Source: RH2-MAG17b sp035945515
Lineage (GTDB): Bacteria > Acidobacteriota > Terriglobia > UBA7540
Length of the DNA: 22,059 bases
Reading direction: 5' to 3'
NCBI GenBank assembly: GCA_035945515.1
Contig: DASZAE010000241.1
Span: 1 to 22,059, forward strand
Shown here piece by piece: positions 5,577 to 14,411 of the stretch. A program made the translations under genes and the position numbers. Every line of letters starts with the position of its first letter. The first letter of the stretch is position 1. The notes below the pieces were generated by a model. It made no database searches. It saw only the letters and a program-made list of their open reading frames with translations, and was not told the origin of the DNA.

Positions 5577-8500
5577 TTAGAACTCAATGCGCAACCCCAC
5601 TTGCCCTTCGCGCCCGGGGAGGACCTGCAGCGGCTTGCCGAGCGGCACAGGCATTGACTGATATTGTTCAACCGCCGCCGGGTTTGGCCGGTTGAGCAGA
5701 TTGAAAAACTCAAACAGGGTTTGAACACGGACTTTGTCCCCGAGATTGAACCATCTGGAAAAACGCATATCGAGGTTGAGGTAGGGCGGCGCTTGAAAGT
5801 GGTTGCGGCCGGTTACGAAGTCCACACCGTTGAAAATGCCGTCTCCATCCACATCCACAGGATTGCGAAGCGCGTCCGTGAAGTGGAAGCCGCTTTGTGC
5901 TCTGAAAATGCCGCTGACTTCAAAATTCCAGGGCAGCCGCGCGATTTCGTCTAAAGAAAACATTTGGTCGAGGGCCAAATCTGAAGGACCACGATCGAGG
6001 TTAGGGCCGTTATAGAATTTCCCCGCCCGCGGAACGGGGTTGCCGTTGCTTGCGGTAAATGGGCCATTGGCATTGGTTTTTCCCGTCACCGGGTCGGTGA
6101 CCACGGGCGGAATGCCAACGAAGCTGTCGGTGGGTCCCTCTGCCCCGAGCGATCCCGCTCCCATGCCGGTCTGAACTTCGCTCACCAGACTCGAACGAAA
6201 CGCGTTATCCACGGCGTTCGCCCATGTGTAGGTTGCGTCAGTTGCGAAACGCTTGCCCATTTGCTTGCGAAGTCCCAGGCTGATGCCGTCATAGCGGCCT
6301 TGAAACCAGGGGCCATAAGAAAGAATGGGACGGTTTCCCGTTCCCGGCTCCAGTTCTCCTGTGTGGCCGGGCAGTCGCGCCGCGAAGGCCAGATTCGTCG
6401 TCCGGATGCCCAGAATATTGCTCATGTCGCGGTGATAGTAATCCGCTTGAACAATGGTGTTGCGGGCGATCTCCCGCTGCGCGCCTAAGTGAAACGCGCT
6501 GGTGTAGGGCGTTTTGAAGCCCGGAGCTACTGTAATTGGGACCGAGAAGATTTGCGGCGACAGGAAATTCATGGTGAGATTGCCAAACCCGCCCCAGAAG
6601 AAAAACCCTGGCTGTTTGCCGACTACTGAACTGGCGGCATTGACAAATTGCTGCGGCGTGAAGCCCGTCAACGCTTGCACGTTGCTCAGATTGACCACGC
6701 TGTTAGGCGGGATTGGGGCGTGGCCTGGCGCAACCACAGAATTCAAATAATCGATTCCAAACAAGGGCATTCCCGCTATCGGACAGATGGCGCCGGTCGC
6801 GTGGATCTGTGCATCGGTGAGGTCCGTTGAGGGGCACAATCCTTCAAGTAATGGAAGAATGGTGGGATCTCCGTAGAACAATCGTGGAAAAGAAATGGTC
6901 TGGTCCCTGAACAGGTTCGCGCCGCCAAGCCCCGGCACGTCGCGCGCGAGGCCAAGCCGGTAATGGTCGTAAAATATGCCCCAGCTTGCATCAACTACGG
7001 TCTTGGGCGTTAGCGACCAAGCCACGCCGAGCCGCGGCGAAAAGTTGGTTCGATTCGGAAAGCGGGAATCGTAGTCCCAGCGCAAGCCGAGGTTGGCAGT
7101 CAAATTTTTCGCTACCTTCCAATCGTCTTGCGCGAAAAGGCCGTTGTAGTTATCGCGCAGGCGAATCTGATTGTCCTGCGGCGTGAGACCGCCCACGGTC
7201 TCGAGAACATAGACGCCAGAGTTAACAGGGCCAAACTGATTGAAGTCTGCGGTTGTGGCAAACACTTGATTGAGAAGGTTCGTAGCCTCCGTGCCATCGA
7301 CGTGGGTGCACTGGAAATCCCAGCCAAATCTGATCTCGTGCGCTCCGGCCATCTTGTCAAAATGAGCGCCGGTTGAGGTGTATTGCGGCTGAAGGATTAA
7401 GGGCGTGAAGCCGGCTCCAAATTCCGCCTGTCCTTCGTTGCCGAAAAGCCCCCCTGTATTCGTGCTGCTAAAGAGATTAAGCACTGTGGTGGCAAGCGCG
7501 GCATCCGGGTGCGCGGACCGTTCAGTTGAAGGCTCGCCGCGATATTGAAAATAGGCGTCGAGGAGCCACGGATTCGCCATGTGCCCTAAAATGACCGTGT
7601 CATGAAAGCCCAACATGACATACCGCGAATCGATATCCGTTCTGGTCGAAGGCAAGTTAATGGCTTCCGACAGCGGCAAAAAGTTGGTTTGGTGGCCGTT
7701 CACCAAATTCATTTCTTCGGTGAAGTGATGGCGGCCCAGCGGCTCGTCGAGCTTGAGGAACCCGCGAGTCTCGAAGGTTTGATTGTTTTGGTCAAATCCT
7801 TCCTCGCGCTGGATCAGGAAACCGGGAATATTCGGTGGAAAAACAAAATTCAGTTGGCGGTTCTCCCGGATGCGCTCCAGGGATCCAAATGCGAACACGC
7901 GGCGCTTAATGACGGGTCCCCCTACATTGGCGCTTCCGTCCCAGCGAACGAGGAAGGGAACGGCTTGTCCTTGAATATCCGATGAATCGAACGCGCCATT
8001 GCGATAAAAAGCGGATGCTAAACCATGCCACTCGTCTGTCCCACTCTTGGTCACGACGTTGATGACGCCGCCCGATCCGCGCCCAAACTCCGCCTTGTAA
8101 CCCGCCGTGAGAGCCTGAAATTCGAGAATGGCATCTTGATCGAAAGGGGCTGCGGGGCCGCCGTCCACTCCGTTGCTGTTCGGCATTCCATCAATAAGAA
8201 ACGCGGCGTTTCCGCCGCGCTCTCCGAGAATGGGCACTGCGGCGTCTGTTCCGGCGTCTCGTTGGCGGTTCACGGTGACGCCTGGGACTAGTTGCAGCAG
8301 ATCAAGGTAATTCCGCCCATTAAGGGGCATCTGCGCGATCTGTTGAGGCAGAATGGTGGCGCCCGATGACGAAATGGAAGTCTCCATTAGCAGCGGCTGG
8401 GCCGAAACGGTGACCGCCTGCCGCATGGCGCTGAGATGAAGGGTCACGTTAAAAATCAGACTTTGATTTACCGTGACCGGGAGATTCTCATACGTCTCGG

Positions 8501-8792
8501 TGGCAAACCCCGGTTTGCTCACGCGAAGGTGATACGTCCCAGCAACGAGACCCGCGAGGCGGTACGATCCGGCAGCGTCTGTAGCGATGACAATCGCATT
8601 CGCCAGACTCGGCCCGCTCAATGTGACCGTTGCGCCGGCGATGGGAAGCGCATAGGAGTCCGTCACGGTTCCCTGAAGGGTCGACGTCGTCTGCGCGGCA
8701 AGATGAGCAAGATGAGTGAAGAAGACGAGATAAACGAGGAGTATGTAAAATAGTGGACTGCGGAACTCAGAACAACGGGCCCCTGTGGACAT
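5577..8792 (-). CDS. Oar-like TonB-dependent receptor with carboxypeptidase-regulatory-like domain
   Basis: 1071 residues, typical of the large Acidobacteriota Oar-like family. It has an N-terminal signal peptide (hydrophobic FYILLVYLVFFTHLAHLAA, cut near residue 33). A carboxypeptidase-regulatory-like/CnaB-type beta sandwich spans about 37-120 (LQGTVTDSYALPIAGATVTL). A plug-like region (about 125-255) contains MPLNGRNYLDLLQLVPGV and GGVINVVTKSGTDEWHG. A long beta barrel follows, ending in an aromatic residue (LRIEF), as expected for outer-membrane assembly. GGGAG lies 6 bases before ATG. Such proteins are outer-membrane transporters or adhesin-like assembly proteins; the substrate cannot be read from sequence. 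It heads an operon with a histidine kinase and a response regulator, an arrangement hinting at a surface signalling role (inference). Confidence 0.93.
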   Translation of the reverse strand: MSTGARCSEFRSPLFYILLVYLVFFTHLAHLAAQTTSTLQGTVTDSYALPIAGATVTLSGPSLANAIVIATDAAGSYRLAGLVAGTYHLRVSKPGFATETYENLPVTVNQSLIFNVTLHLSAMRQAVTVSAQPLLMETSISSSGATILPQQIAQMPLNGRNYLDLLQLVPGVTVNRQRDAGTDAAVPILGERGGNAAFLIDGMPNSNGVDGGPAAPFDQDAILEFQALTAGYKAEFGRGSGGVINVVTKSGTDEWHGLASAFYRNGAFDSSDIQGQAVPFLVRWDGSANVGGPVIKRRVFAFGSLERIRENRQLNFVFPPNIPGFLIQREEGFDQNNQTFETRGFLKLDEPLGRHHFTEEMNLVNGHQTNFLPLSEAINLPSTRTDIDSRYVMLGFHDTVILGHMANPWLLDAYFQYRGEPSTERSAHPDAALATTVLNLFSSTNTGGLFGNEGQAEFGAGFTPLILQPQYTSTGAHFDKMAGAHEIRFGWDFQCTHVDGTEATNLLNQVFATTADFNQFGPVNSGVYVLETVGGLTPQDNQIRLRDNYNGLFAQDDWKVAKNLTANLGLRWDYDSRFPNRTNFSPRLGVAWSLTPKTVVDASWGIFYDHYRLGLARDVPGLGGANLFRDQTISFPRLFYGDPTILPLLEGLCPSTDLTDAQIHATGAICPIAGMPLFGIDYLNSVVAPGHAPIPPNSVVNLSNVQALTGFTPQQFVNAASSVVGKQPGFFFWGGFGNLTMNFLSPQIFSVPITVAPGFKTPYTSAFHLGAQREIARNTIVQADYYHRDMSNILGIRTTNLAFAARLPGHTGELEPGTGNRPILSYGPWFQGRYDGISLGLRKQMGKRFATDATYTWANAVDNAFRSSLVSEVQTGMGAGSLGAEGPTDSFVGIPPVVTDPVTGKTNANGPFTASNGNPVPRAGKFYNGPNLDRGPSDLALDQMFSLDEIARLPWNFEVSGIFRAQSGFHFTDALRNPVDVDGDGIFNGVDFVTGRNHFQAPPYLNLDMRFSRWFNLGDKVRVQTLFEFFNLLNRPNPAAVEQYQSMPVPLGKPLQVLPGREGQVGLRIEF

Positions 8793-8860
8793 GACTCTCC
8801 CTTTGAGTCCGGCACTCGAGGGAGTAGAACATGATAGGCCGGTTGTTTACTAACTAGTAT

Positions 8861-8889
8861 AGCTTATCAGATGAGTAATAACCTGTCAA
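8861..8889 (-). promoter_or_regulatory. Candidate promoter for the receptor operon
   Basis: On the minus strand a perfect TTGACA (8889-8884) is followed after 17 bases by TAAGCT (8866-8861), a weak -10. A better -10, TATACT, lies at 8861-8856 but at 22 bases spacing. The start codon is about 65 bases downstream. Confidence 0.4.
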
Positions 8890-8907
8890 GAGAAAACCGA
8901 GTTTGTG

Positions 8908-8925
8908 TTGTAGCGGCCGCGCTCG
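8908..8925. repeat. Fragment of a TGTAGCGG repeat
   Basis: TTGTAGCGGCCGCGCTC matches the outer end of family A for about ten bases, then a short GCGGCCGC palindrome. It lies in the 290-base divergent gap between the receptor and phosphoesterase genes. Confidence 0.4.
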
Positions 8926-8934
8926 GAATGACAT

Positions 8935-8960
8935 TTGGACTTATGCAATGAATCTATAAT
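8935..8960 (+). promoter_or_regulatory. Possible promoter for the phosphoesterase gene
   Basis: A perfect TATAAT at 8955-8960 lies about 120 bases before the ATG. The nearest -35-like box (TTGGAC, 8935-8940) is only 14 bases away, shorter than normal, so only the -10 is persuasive. Confidence 0.25.
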
Positions 8961-9082
8961 TCAGAACACTAGACGCGCCTCGACTAATTGCGCTATGGTG
9001 AGAGGCATTAATTTAACTCCAACACTTTTAACTTTGTAATGCGCGAGGCGGCGCTAACAACTGTTCAGGAAGGCTAAAACCA

Positions 9083-10414
9083 ATGCAAAAAGCAGTGCGC
9101 GACGTGGGCATGGTGCTCGATTGGATGGGCGGCACAAAACAGCTTTTAGAGGCGGACGACCCCCAGTTCAAGGCCCTCGCCAAGCAGAAGCTTGGAATTC
9201 AGACCGACGCCGCGTGGGAAGCCGAGCGCGTTCAGTTGTTGCAACAACTCAACACCTCGATGGGCAACGCGCAGAACCATGCCGTCAAAACGGTGAACGC
9301 GGGCGTGCCGCAGAGCTCGGCTCCTTACGTTCCCTCCGAACGGTTTGGCGCCATTTTTCAGAGCGCGATGGAGGAGCACCTGAACGACCGGCTCACCAGC
9401 ACGGCTCTGGCACAGGAGGCCGGCGCCGCGCCTCCTTACGGGCCGCCGGAAAAATTTGACTCGGGAGATTTAGGCTGGTCCGTAGTCCTGTTGGCGCGCC
9501 TCGAAGAGCGCCTGAAGGGGAAGCACGTCTTTGTTCACAGCGCGGATTTCACCGTTTTCCGGTATGACATGCCCGAGTCCACCAGCCTCGCGCTGTTTGC
9601 CGACTGGGCGACGGGCGAGGCCCCGGCCTTGACCATCAAGGCGGCAATTGAAAAGCAATCCCCGGAATTTACCATTCATCTGGGCGACACGTATTATGCG
9701 GGTTTCGGCGACGAGATCAGCCACAACTTGGTTTCCTGCTGGCCGGGCGGAGTGCAATACAGAAAGTCGTTCACCCTGAATGGAAACCACGAAATGTACA
9801 GTGGCGGCAACGCCTACTTCAACATTTTGCCGCTCTTCGGCCAGCCCGCCAGCTATTTCAACTTGGGCAATCAGCATTGGCGCTTGATTGCGCTCGACAC
9901 CAGTTGGTGCGAGCGGGCTGGCGACACTCCGTCGAGCTCTTTGGGTGAATTGGTCAACCTGGAAGTGGATTGGCTGAAGGCGCAAATCGCGCACGCCCAA
10001 GCGTTCAACCCGCCAGCGCGCATTATACTCTTAACCCATCACCAGCTTTTTTCAGCCTTCGATGGCGATGGGCTGGGCAAGTATCTGCTTCCTCAGGTGA
10101 AACCTTTTCTCGATAGCGACAGCATCTATGCGTGGTTCTGGGGGCACGAGCATCGGGGAATTGTCTACGATCAAAATGAAACTTACAAGGTGAGATCTCG
10201 CTGCATGGGGCACGGCGGCTTTCCCTATCCGCCCGACAACAATCAGCCCGCGTACCTTCAGCAGTTTCCGATTCTCTGGCGCGAGCAGCGCCCCGAGCCA
10301 GGAAACGCCTGGTACGGAATGCGCGGCTTTGCCATGCTGCGCTTTGCGGGCGCGCAAGTGAAGATTGATTATATCGACCAGACTGGCGCCACCACTTTTT
10401 CAGAAACCTGGTAA
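9083..10414 (+). CDS. Calcineurin-like metallophosphoesterase
   Basis: 443 residues, no signal peptide, so probably cytoplasmic. The metallophosphatase motifs are in order: D174 in LFADWATGE (motif I, in the purple-acid-phosphatase-like D-x-x-x-G form), GDTYYAG (D202), LNGNHEM (N235, H236), LLTHHQLFSAFDGDG (H319/H320) and FWGHEHRG (H355, H357). Together these build a two-metal hydrolase centre for phosphate esters; the substrate is unknown. The first 165 residues are helical and lack recognisable motifs, an unusual extension for this fold. AGGAAGG lies 10 bases before ATG. It is transcribed alone, convergent with the TolB-like gene 35 bases away. Confidence 0.9.
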   Translation: MQKAVRDVGMVLDWMGGTKQLLEADDPQFKALAKQKLGIQTDAAWEAERVQLLQQLNTSMGNAQNHAVKTVNAGVPQSSAPYVPSERFGAIFQSAMEEHLNDRLTSTALAQEAGAAPPYGPPEKFDSGDLGWSVVLLARLEERLKGKHVFVHSADFTVFRYDMPESTSLALFADWATGEAPALTIKAAIEKQSPEFTIHLGDTYYAGFGDEISHNLVSCWPGGVQYRKSFTLNGNHEMYSGGNAYFNILPLFGQPASYFNLGNQHWRLIALDTSWCERAGDTPSSSLGELVNLEVDWLKAQIAHAQAFNPPARIILLTHHQLFSAFDGDGLGKYLLPQVKPFLDSDSIYAWFWGHEHRGIVYDQNETYKVRSRCMGHGGFPYPPDNNQPAYLQQFPILWREQRPEPGNAWYGMRGFAMLRFAGAQVKIDYIDQTGATTFSETW

Positions 10415-10449
10415 CGCGCGAACAAACGGCGGGGAGGCATGGGGCACTT

Positions 10450-12255
10450 CTAATGCGAAGACGCAGCCCCGCGAGCGAGTGGCGCTCTTTCAGGCTGCCA
10501 GGCGGGCGTGCCCTCTTCCCACTGGTCGTCGGTGAGCTGCTGCACATCGGCGCCGTCATAGCGCATTACAAAGATCTCCCCATACGGTTGCGGATTGTTG
10601 GTATAGAGAGCTTCGTCTTTGAATCCCATCCGCGAGCTGGTAAACACCATCCACTCACCATCCGGCGACCATGCTATATGCGCTTCATTCCCCTTCGTAT
10701 GGGTTAGCTGCTTCAGATCGGTTCCGTCGGGATGGATGGTGAGGATTTCAAAATTCCCATCAATCAGGCGCATGAATGCGATCAAATCCCCGCGAGGCGA
10801 CCACACGGGAAAATTGTCGTAGCCATCGGTCAGCGCCTTTACCGAATGGTCCTCGAGATTCACAATTCGCAGCCCTTCGCCGCCGGGCCCTTCAGTGCGG
10901 TAGACAATGTGCTTTCCGTCGGGGGCGAAAGAAGGAAACGCGTTGCTATTGGCGCCTGAGGTCACAAGGTGAAAGCCGGAACCATCGGCGTTGACAATGC
11001 CTACTTGTGCTGTGGCATTGGCCTGGCCCAACGGCGCACCGAAACCTGGAAACTTGCCGATGCCCACCGCGATCTGCTGGCCATCCGGCGACCACGATGG
11101 CGCCAGGATCATTTCCTTCCGCGTCAGAATGGGCCGGCCCGGTTGGCCTTCATCCACGATAAAGAGGCTCGTGATTCCCGGAGGGACCATGTTGGTTACC
11201 GCAAGGTGTTTCCCGCTTGAATCATAATCGGGCAGCCATGCCGTGGCGGAAAGGTCGTACTTCGGATTGCGGCTCCACATCTTCACCGGCTCAATACGAT
11301 CCTTCACAATAAAGCGGCTGTACACCACCTGCCCGCCGTCGGGAGACCAGGAGGGAGTACGCAAATCCGCTCCCTTGGGTCCCGGCGTGCCCATTCCGTA
11401 GAAGACCCCTTTCATCGTTTTGTCTCTGCGAAGGTAGGCAATCCGGCTCGAAGGCAAAACGGTCGGCATCAGTTTAACGCCAGGCCCGGCGTGCACGACT
11501 GTCGTCGCGCCGGTGGCGATGTCAATCTTAAGCAGTTCGTCGTCACCATCCTTGTTGCCGAAGCGATAAGTGTATGTGTCTTGTGCCGACATGCAGTACG
11601 CAACTACGTTCTTGCTGTCAGGCGTCCATTTGGGGCTGCCGCAGAATCCTCCATGCCCGGAGACACGCTTCAGCCCGCTGCCATCCGGGTGAATCAGGTA
11701 CACGTCCGCCAGTTGCAAAATCTCCCATCTGCCTTTGGCGCGCGGGAGATTACTGCCCCGGTCGGACGAAAACGCAATCCACTTCCCATCGGGCGACCAC
11801 GAGGGACGAAAATCGCCGCCGTCACCCATGGTCAGCCGTGTGGCCTTATGGGTAGCGATGTCGAGAATCCACAGGTTCGCTCTCCCAGCCACGCGTGTTG
11901 AAACAAACACAACCTGCTTGCCGTCGGGAGAGAAAGCTGCTTGGTCTTCATATGCCGGATTGTCCGTCAGCCGTTCCAATCCGCTTCCGTCAGGATGAAT
12001 GCGGTAGAGATCCGCCGACCCCGCGCGCTCCGATGTGAACACAATCCAATCTCCCCTGAGCGACCAGGAGGGATCGTAATCGAACGTTCCCGCATTCGTC
12101 AGAGGGCGTTCCCCCGATCCGTCGGCATTCGATATGTAGAGACGGGCCTGCGTCGGCCCGAGACGGTCAAAGAGGATGTGGTCGGTGGCGAGGCCGCATA
12201 GCGAAGTCGTAGCGAGCGCGAACATACAAAGGGAAATGACGGCAAGACGGGTCAT
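10450..12255 (-). CDS. Exported TolB/PD40-type beta-propeller protein
   Basis: 601 residues from the ATG at 12255, chosen because it is preceded by CGGAG and opens a clear signal peptide (MTRLAVISLCMFALATTSLC, cut about residue 20-24). A longer frame to 12405 has a charged, non-signal N terminus and is rejected. The mature protein is a chain of WD40-like/PD40 repeats such as PSWSPDGKWIAFSSDR, AAFSPDGKQVVFVSTR and IAWSPDGEWMVFTSSR, each often followed by an IHPDGSGLKRL-type strand: about ten blades, enough for one or two propellers. TolB-like propellers serve as periplasmic interaction platforms; there is no peptidase domain behind the propeller as in the related dipeptidyl peptidases. The ending TPAWQPERAPLARGAASSH is unstructured. 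Transcribed alone. Confidence 0.9.
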   Translation of the reverse strand: MTRLAVISLCMFALATTSLCGLATDHILFDRLGPTQARLYISNADGSGERPLTNAGTFDYDPSWSLRGDWIVFTSERAGSADLYRIHPDGSGLERLTDNPAYEDQAAFSPDGKQVVFVSTRVAGRANLWILDIATHKATRLTMGDGGDFRPSWSPDGKWIAFSSDRGSNLPRAKGRWEILQLADVYLIHPDGSGLKRVSGHGGFCGSPKWTPDSKNVVAYCMSAQDTYTYRFGNKDGDDELLKIDIATGATTVVHAGPGVKLMPTVLPSSRIAYLRRDKTMKGVFYGMGTPGPKGADLRTPSWSPDGGQVVYSRFIVKDRIEPVKMWSRNPKYDLSATAWLPDYDSSGKHLAVTNMVPPGITSLFIVDEGQPGRPILTRKEMILAPSWSPDGQQIAVGIGKFPGFGAPLGQANATAQVGIVNADGSGFHLVTSGANSNAFPSFAPDGKHIVYRTEGPGGEGLRIVNLEDHSVKALTDGYDNFPVWSPRGDLIAFMRLIDGNFEILTIHPDGTDLKQLTHTKGNEAHIAWSPDGEWMVFTSSRMGFKDEALYTNNPQPYGEIFVMRYDGADVQQLTDDQWEEGTPAWQPERAPLARGAASSH

Positions 12256-12480
12256 TTGCAGTCTCCGGAAATCAATTTTGATGGGAATTTTAATTTTGCC
12301 CCCCTCGGGTGATATAAGAGTACGCTCGCGCACCGTTAAATGCAACTTCGCAGCGGCAGAAAGCGGCGCGCAATGCGCTGACGACGTTGTCCAGGCAATC
12401 TTCACAGCGATGGATGAATTTTCACAAGGATGCCAGACTGATGATGCGACGGTCGTAGCTTTGTCGGTGCGTTGAGTAGG

Positions 12481-12777
12481 CTATCCTCCGGCGATGGCGC
12501 CGATCACCAGAAAGGGTTCGGCGCCGTTTGCAACCGCGGCGGGCAGCGGAGCGTCTGGTGGGTCGAGCGAAATATCCTGCTCGCAGGCGAAGAAGCGCAG
12601 GAACGCGCGGCGCTGCTGCGTCGCATGATCGCGGATGGTTCCGCGCAGCACCGGATAGCGTTCTTCGAGCGCGTCAAGCACTGAGCGGACTGTGACCTCG
12701 CCTTGAACGTCGAGCTTGACCTCGCCATCGAGGTGGGCAAGCGTTCGCAGATGGGTTGGGAGAATGACTCGGATCAT
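12481..12777 (-). CDS. MoaD/ThiS-like sulfur-carrier protein
   Basis: 98 residues beginning MIRVILPTHLRTLAHLDGEV, with EVTVRSVLDALEERYPVLRG in the middle and the end FLVIGAIAGG. This is the beta-grasp ubiquitin-like MoaD/ThiS pattern, and the protein stops exactly at the Gly-Gly pair that an E1-like enzyme would adenylate and convert to a thiocarboxylate. The start at 12777 is preceded by GAGGT at 6 bases. An in-frame upstream extension to 12972 consists mostly of palindromic sequence and is rejected. No MoaE, MoeB or ThiF partner is visible. The nearest upstream co-directional gene is the BNR propeller (gap of 381 bases); pairs of these two families do seem to recur in soil bacteria, but this is recollection only. 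Confidence 0.85.
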   Translation of the reverse strand: MIRVILPTHLRTLAHLDGEVKLDVQGEVTVRSVLDALEERYPVLRGTIRDHATQQRRAFLRFFACEQDISLDPPDAPLPAAVANGAEPFLVIGAIAGG

Positions 12778-12798
12778 GGCAGTACCTCGGTCTAAGAT

Positions 12799-12860
12799 GG
12801 CCCACAGGCCGGGAAAGCGATAGAGCCGGATGTCCCCGCGAGCTATCGCTCCGGCCCACA
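12799..12860. repeat. Small inverted repeat flanked by a direct repeat
   Basis: AGCGATAG (12816-12823) and CTATCGCT (12843-12850) are perfectly complementary. The octamer GGCCCACA occurs as a direct repeat on each side (12799-12806 and 12853-12860), the shape of a tiny inserted element with a target-site duplication, though an 8-base match may be chance in this GC-rich DNA. It lies in the 381-base gap 12778-13158, which has no other visible gene. Confidence 0.4.
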
Positions 12861-13076
12861 CTGCTTCCCGTTCCCAGGCCGCCGTTTCGGCGGAGTTATC
12901 AGGCCGCTGGTGGTACCCGCGGCGATCGCGGGATTCCATCTCCTCGGTCGGCGGCTCGGAGTAATTCAGCATTGAGAACGATTTGGATGGTTTCTATATT
13001 GTGGAATGAACTCCACAGCACGTTCCACGATCAAACGCGCGATGATTCAGATCGCAAATTATAGTGACACCCAACG

Positions 13077-13145
13077 TTGTAGCGGCGGCCTCTGGCCGCC
13101 GGTCTAAATTATTTAAAACCCGGCGGCCAGAGGCCGCCGCTACAA
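13077..13145. repeat. Repeat family A, perfect inverted pair
   Basis: Two arms of 26 bases (13077-13102 and 13120-13145) are perfectly complementary, separated by a 17-base AT-rich spacer. Each arm is itself a hairpin (GGCGGCC-TCT-GGCCGCC) and begins with TTGTAGC at the outer end. It sits 13 bases after the BNR propeller stop, and on the minus strand the outer hairpin is followed by GGGTTTTAAAT, so it could act as a bidirectional terminator. Confidence 0.85.
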
Positions 13146-13158
13146 GTGCAGTTGTCGC

Positions 13159-14337
13159 TCAGTTCAGCGTCTGTACCTCCACCGATAACACGGGCGGAAG
13201 GTGTTCGACGATGGGCGCCCAGTTGTCTCCGGCGTCCGCCGACCCGTATACCTGCCCGCCGGTGGTTCCGAAATACACGCCGCACGAATCGAGCGAATCC
13301 ACGGTCATGGCGTCGCGCAACACATTTACATAACAATCGCGCTGTGGCAGGCCTTTGGTGAGCGCCTCCCACTCGTTTCCACCCGTCTTGCTGCGGAAGA
13401 CGCGCAGCTTGCCATCGAGCGGATAGTGCTCCGAGTCGCTCTTGATGGGGACAACGTAGATCGTCTCCGGTTCGTGGGCGTGAACGTCAATTACAAACCC
13501 GAAGTCGGTGGGCAAGTTGCCGCTAACCTCCTGCCATGTGTCGCCGGCGTTGTCGCTTCGCATCACGTCCCAATGCTTCTGCATAAAGAGCACGCCCGGA
13601 CGCGAGGGGTTCATCGCAATGTGGTGAACGCAGTGGCCCACCTCCGCGTTGGGGTCGGGGATGTATTGGGATTTCAGCCCGCGATTGATCGGTTTCCACG
13701 TTTTGCCGCCGTCGTCGGTGCGGAACGCGCCCGCCGCCGAGATGGCGATGTAGATCCGGCCAGGGTCGCTTGGATCGAGAATGACCGTGTGCAGGCACAT
13801 CCCGCCTGCGCCGGGCTGCCATTTGGGTCCTGTGCCGTGGCCGCGCAATCCGGAAAGCTCCTGCCAGGAGTGTCCGCCGTCGGTCGAGCGGAACAAGGCG
13901 GCGTCTTCCACTCCGGCGTAGACGGCATTCGGATCGTTTACCGACGGTTCGAGATGCCAGACGCGCTTGAACTCCCAGGGATGCTGCGTGCCGTCATACC
14001 ACTGATGCGTGGTGAGCGGTTTGCCCGTTTTGGGATCAGTGTCGTAGACGAATTTATTGCTCTCGCCCTTCGGCATCCCGCCTGGCGCCATCGTCACTCC
14101 GCCGCCCGGCGCCTCCCACGTTTTGCCGCCGTCGCTCGACCGCTGGATTACCTGCCCGAACCAGCCGCTCGATTGCGAAGCATACAGGCGGTTCGGATCG
14201 GCAGGCGACCCTTTGAGGTGATAAATTTCCCAGCCCGCGAAATGCGGCCCGCTTACATCCCACTTTTCGCGCTTGCCGTCCGAATTCAGAATAAAAGCGC
14301 CCTTGCGCGTCCCCACCAATAATCGCACTTTGCTCAT
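13159..14337 (-). CDS. BNR/Asp-box beta-propeller protein (sialidase/VPS10-like fold)
   Basis: 392 residues, no signal peptide. Repeated Asp-box motifs are plain: RSSDGGKTWE, RSTDGGHSWQE, RTDDGGKTWKP, RSDNAGDTWQE, SADAGDNWAP, each followed by a strand, giving a propeller of about six to seven blades. N terminus MSKVRLLVGTRKGAFILNSD is the family's usual opening. Such proteins are often annotated as exo-alpha-sialidase or glycosyl hydrolase, but I see no sialidase RIP motif or arginine triad, so an enzymatic role is unsupported; a binding or scaffold propeller is equally possible. AAAGGA precedes the ATG by 6 bases. A long open frame on the opposite strand (13201-14322) is a shadow of its GC-rich codons. 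Confidence 0.85.
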   Translation of the reverse strand: MSKVRLLVGTRKGAFILNSDGKREKWDVSGPHFAGWEIYHLKGSPADPNRLYASQSSGWFGQVIQRSSDGGKTWEAPGGGVTMAPGGMPKGESNKFVYDTDPKTGKPLTTHQWYDGTQHPWEFKRVWHLEPSVNDPNAVYAGVEDAALFRSTDGGHSWQELSGLRGHGTGPKWQPGAGGMCLHTVILDPSDPGRIYIAISAAGAFRTDDGGKTWKPINRGLKSQYIPDPNAEVGHCVHHIAMNPSRPGVLFMQKHWDVMRSDNAGDTWQEVSGNLPTDFGFVIDVHAHEPETIYVVPIKSDSEHYPLDGKLRVFRSKTGGNEWEALTKGLPQRDCYVNVLRDAMTVDSLDSCGVYFGTTGGQVYGSADAGDNWAPIVEHLPPVLSVEVQTLN

Positions 14338-14411
14338 AGTTATCCTTTCTCTGGATTGAGTCGGTCGTTTTTAAACTACTGAGAATTACATAATATGGTG
14401 ACACGCGGTCC

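Noticed and set aside
12778..12972. Longer N terminus for the MoaD-like protein
   Set aside because: The added 65 residues are encoded by palindromic and repeat-like DNA, and a good GAGGT site precedes the internal ATG at 12777.
13201..14322. Open frame of 373 codons on the plus strand opposite the BNR propeller gene
   Set aside because: It is a shadow of the GC-rich propeller codons; no ribosome binding site and no recognisable protein features, whereas the minus-strand product has five Asp-boxes.
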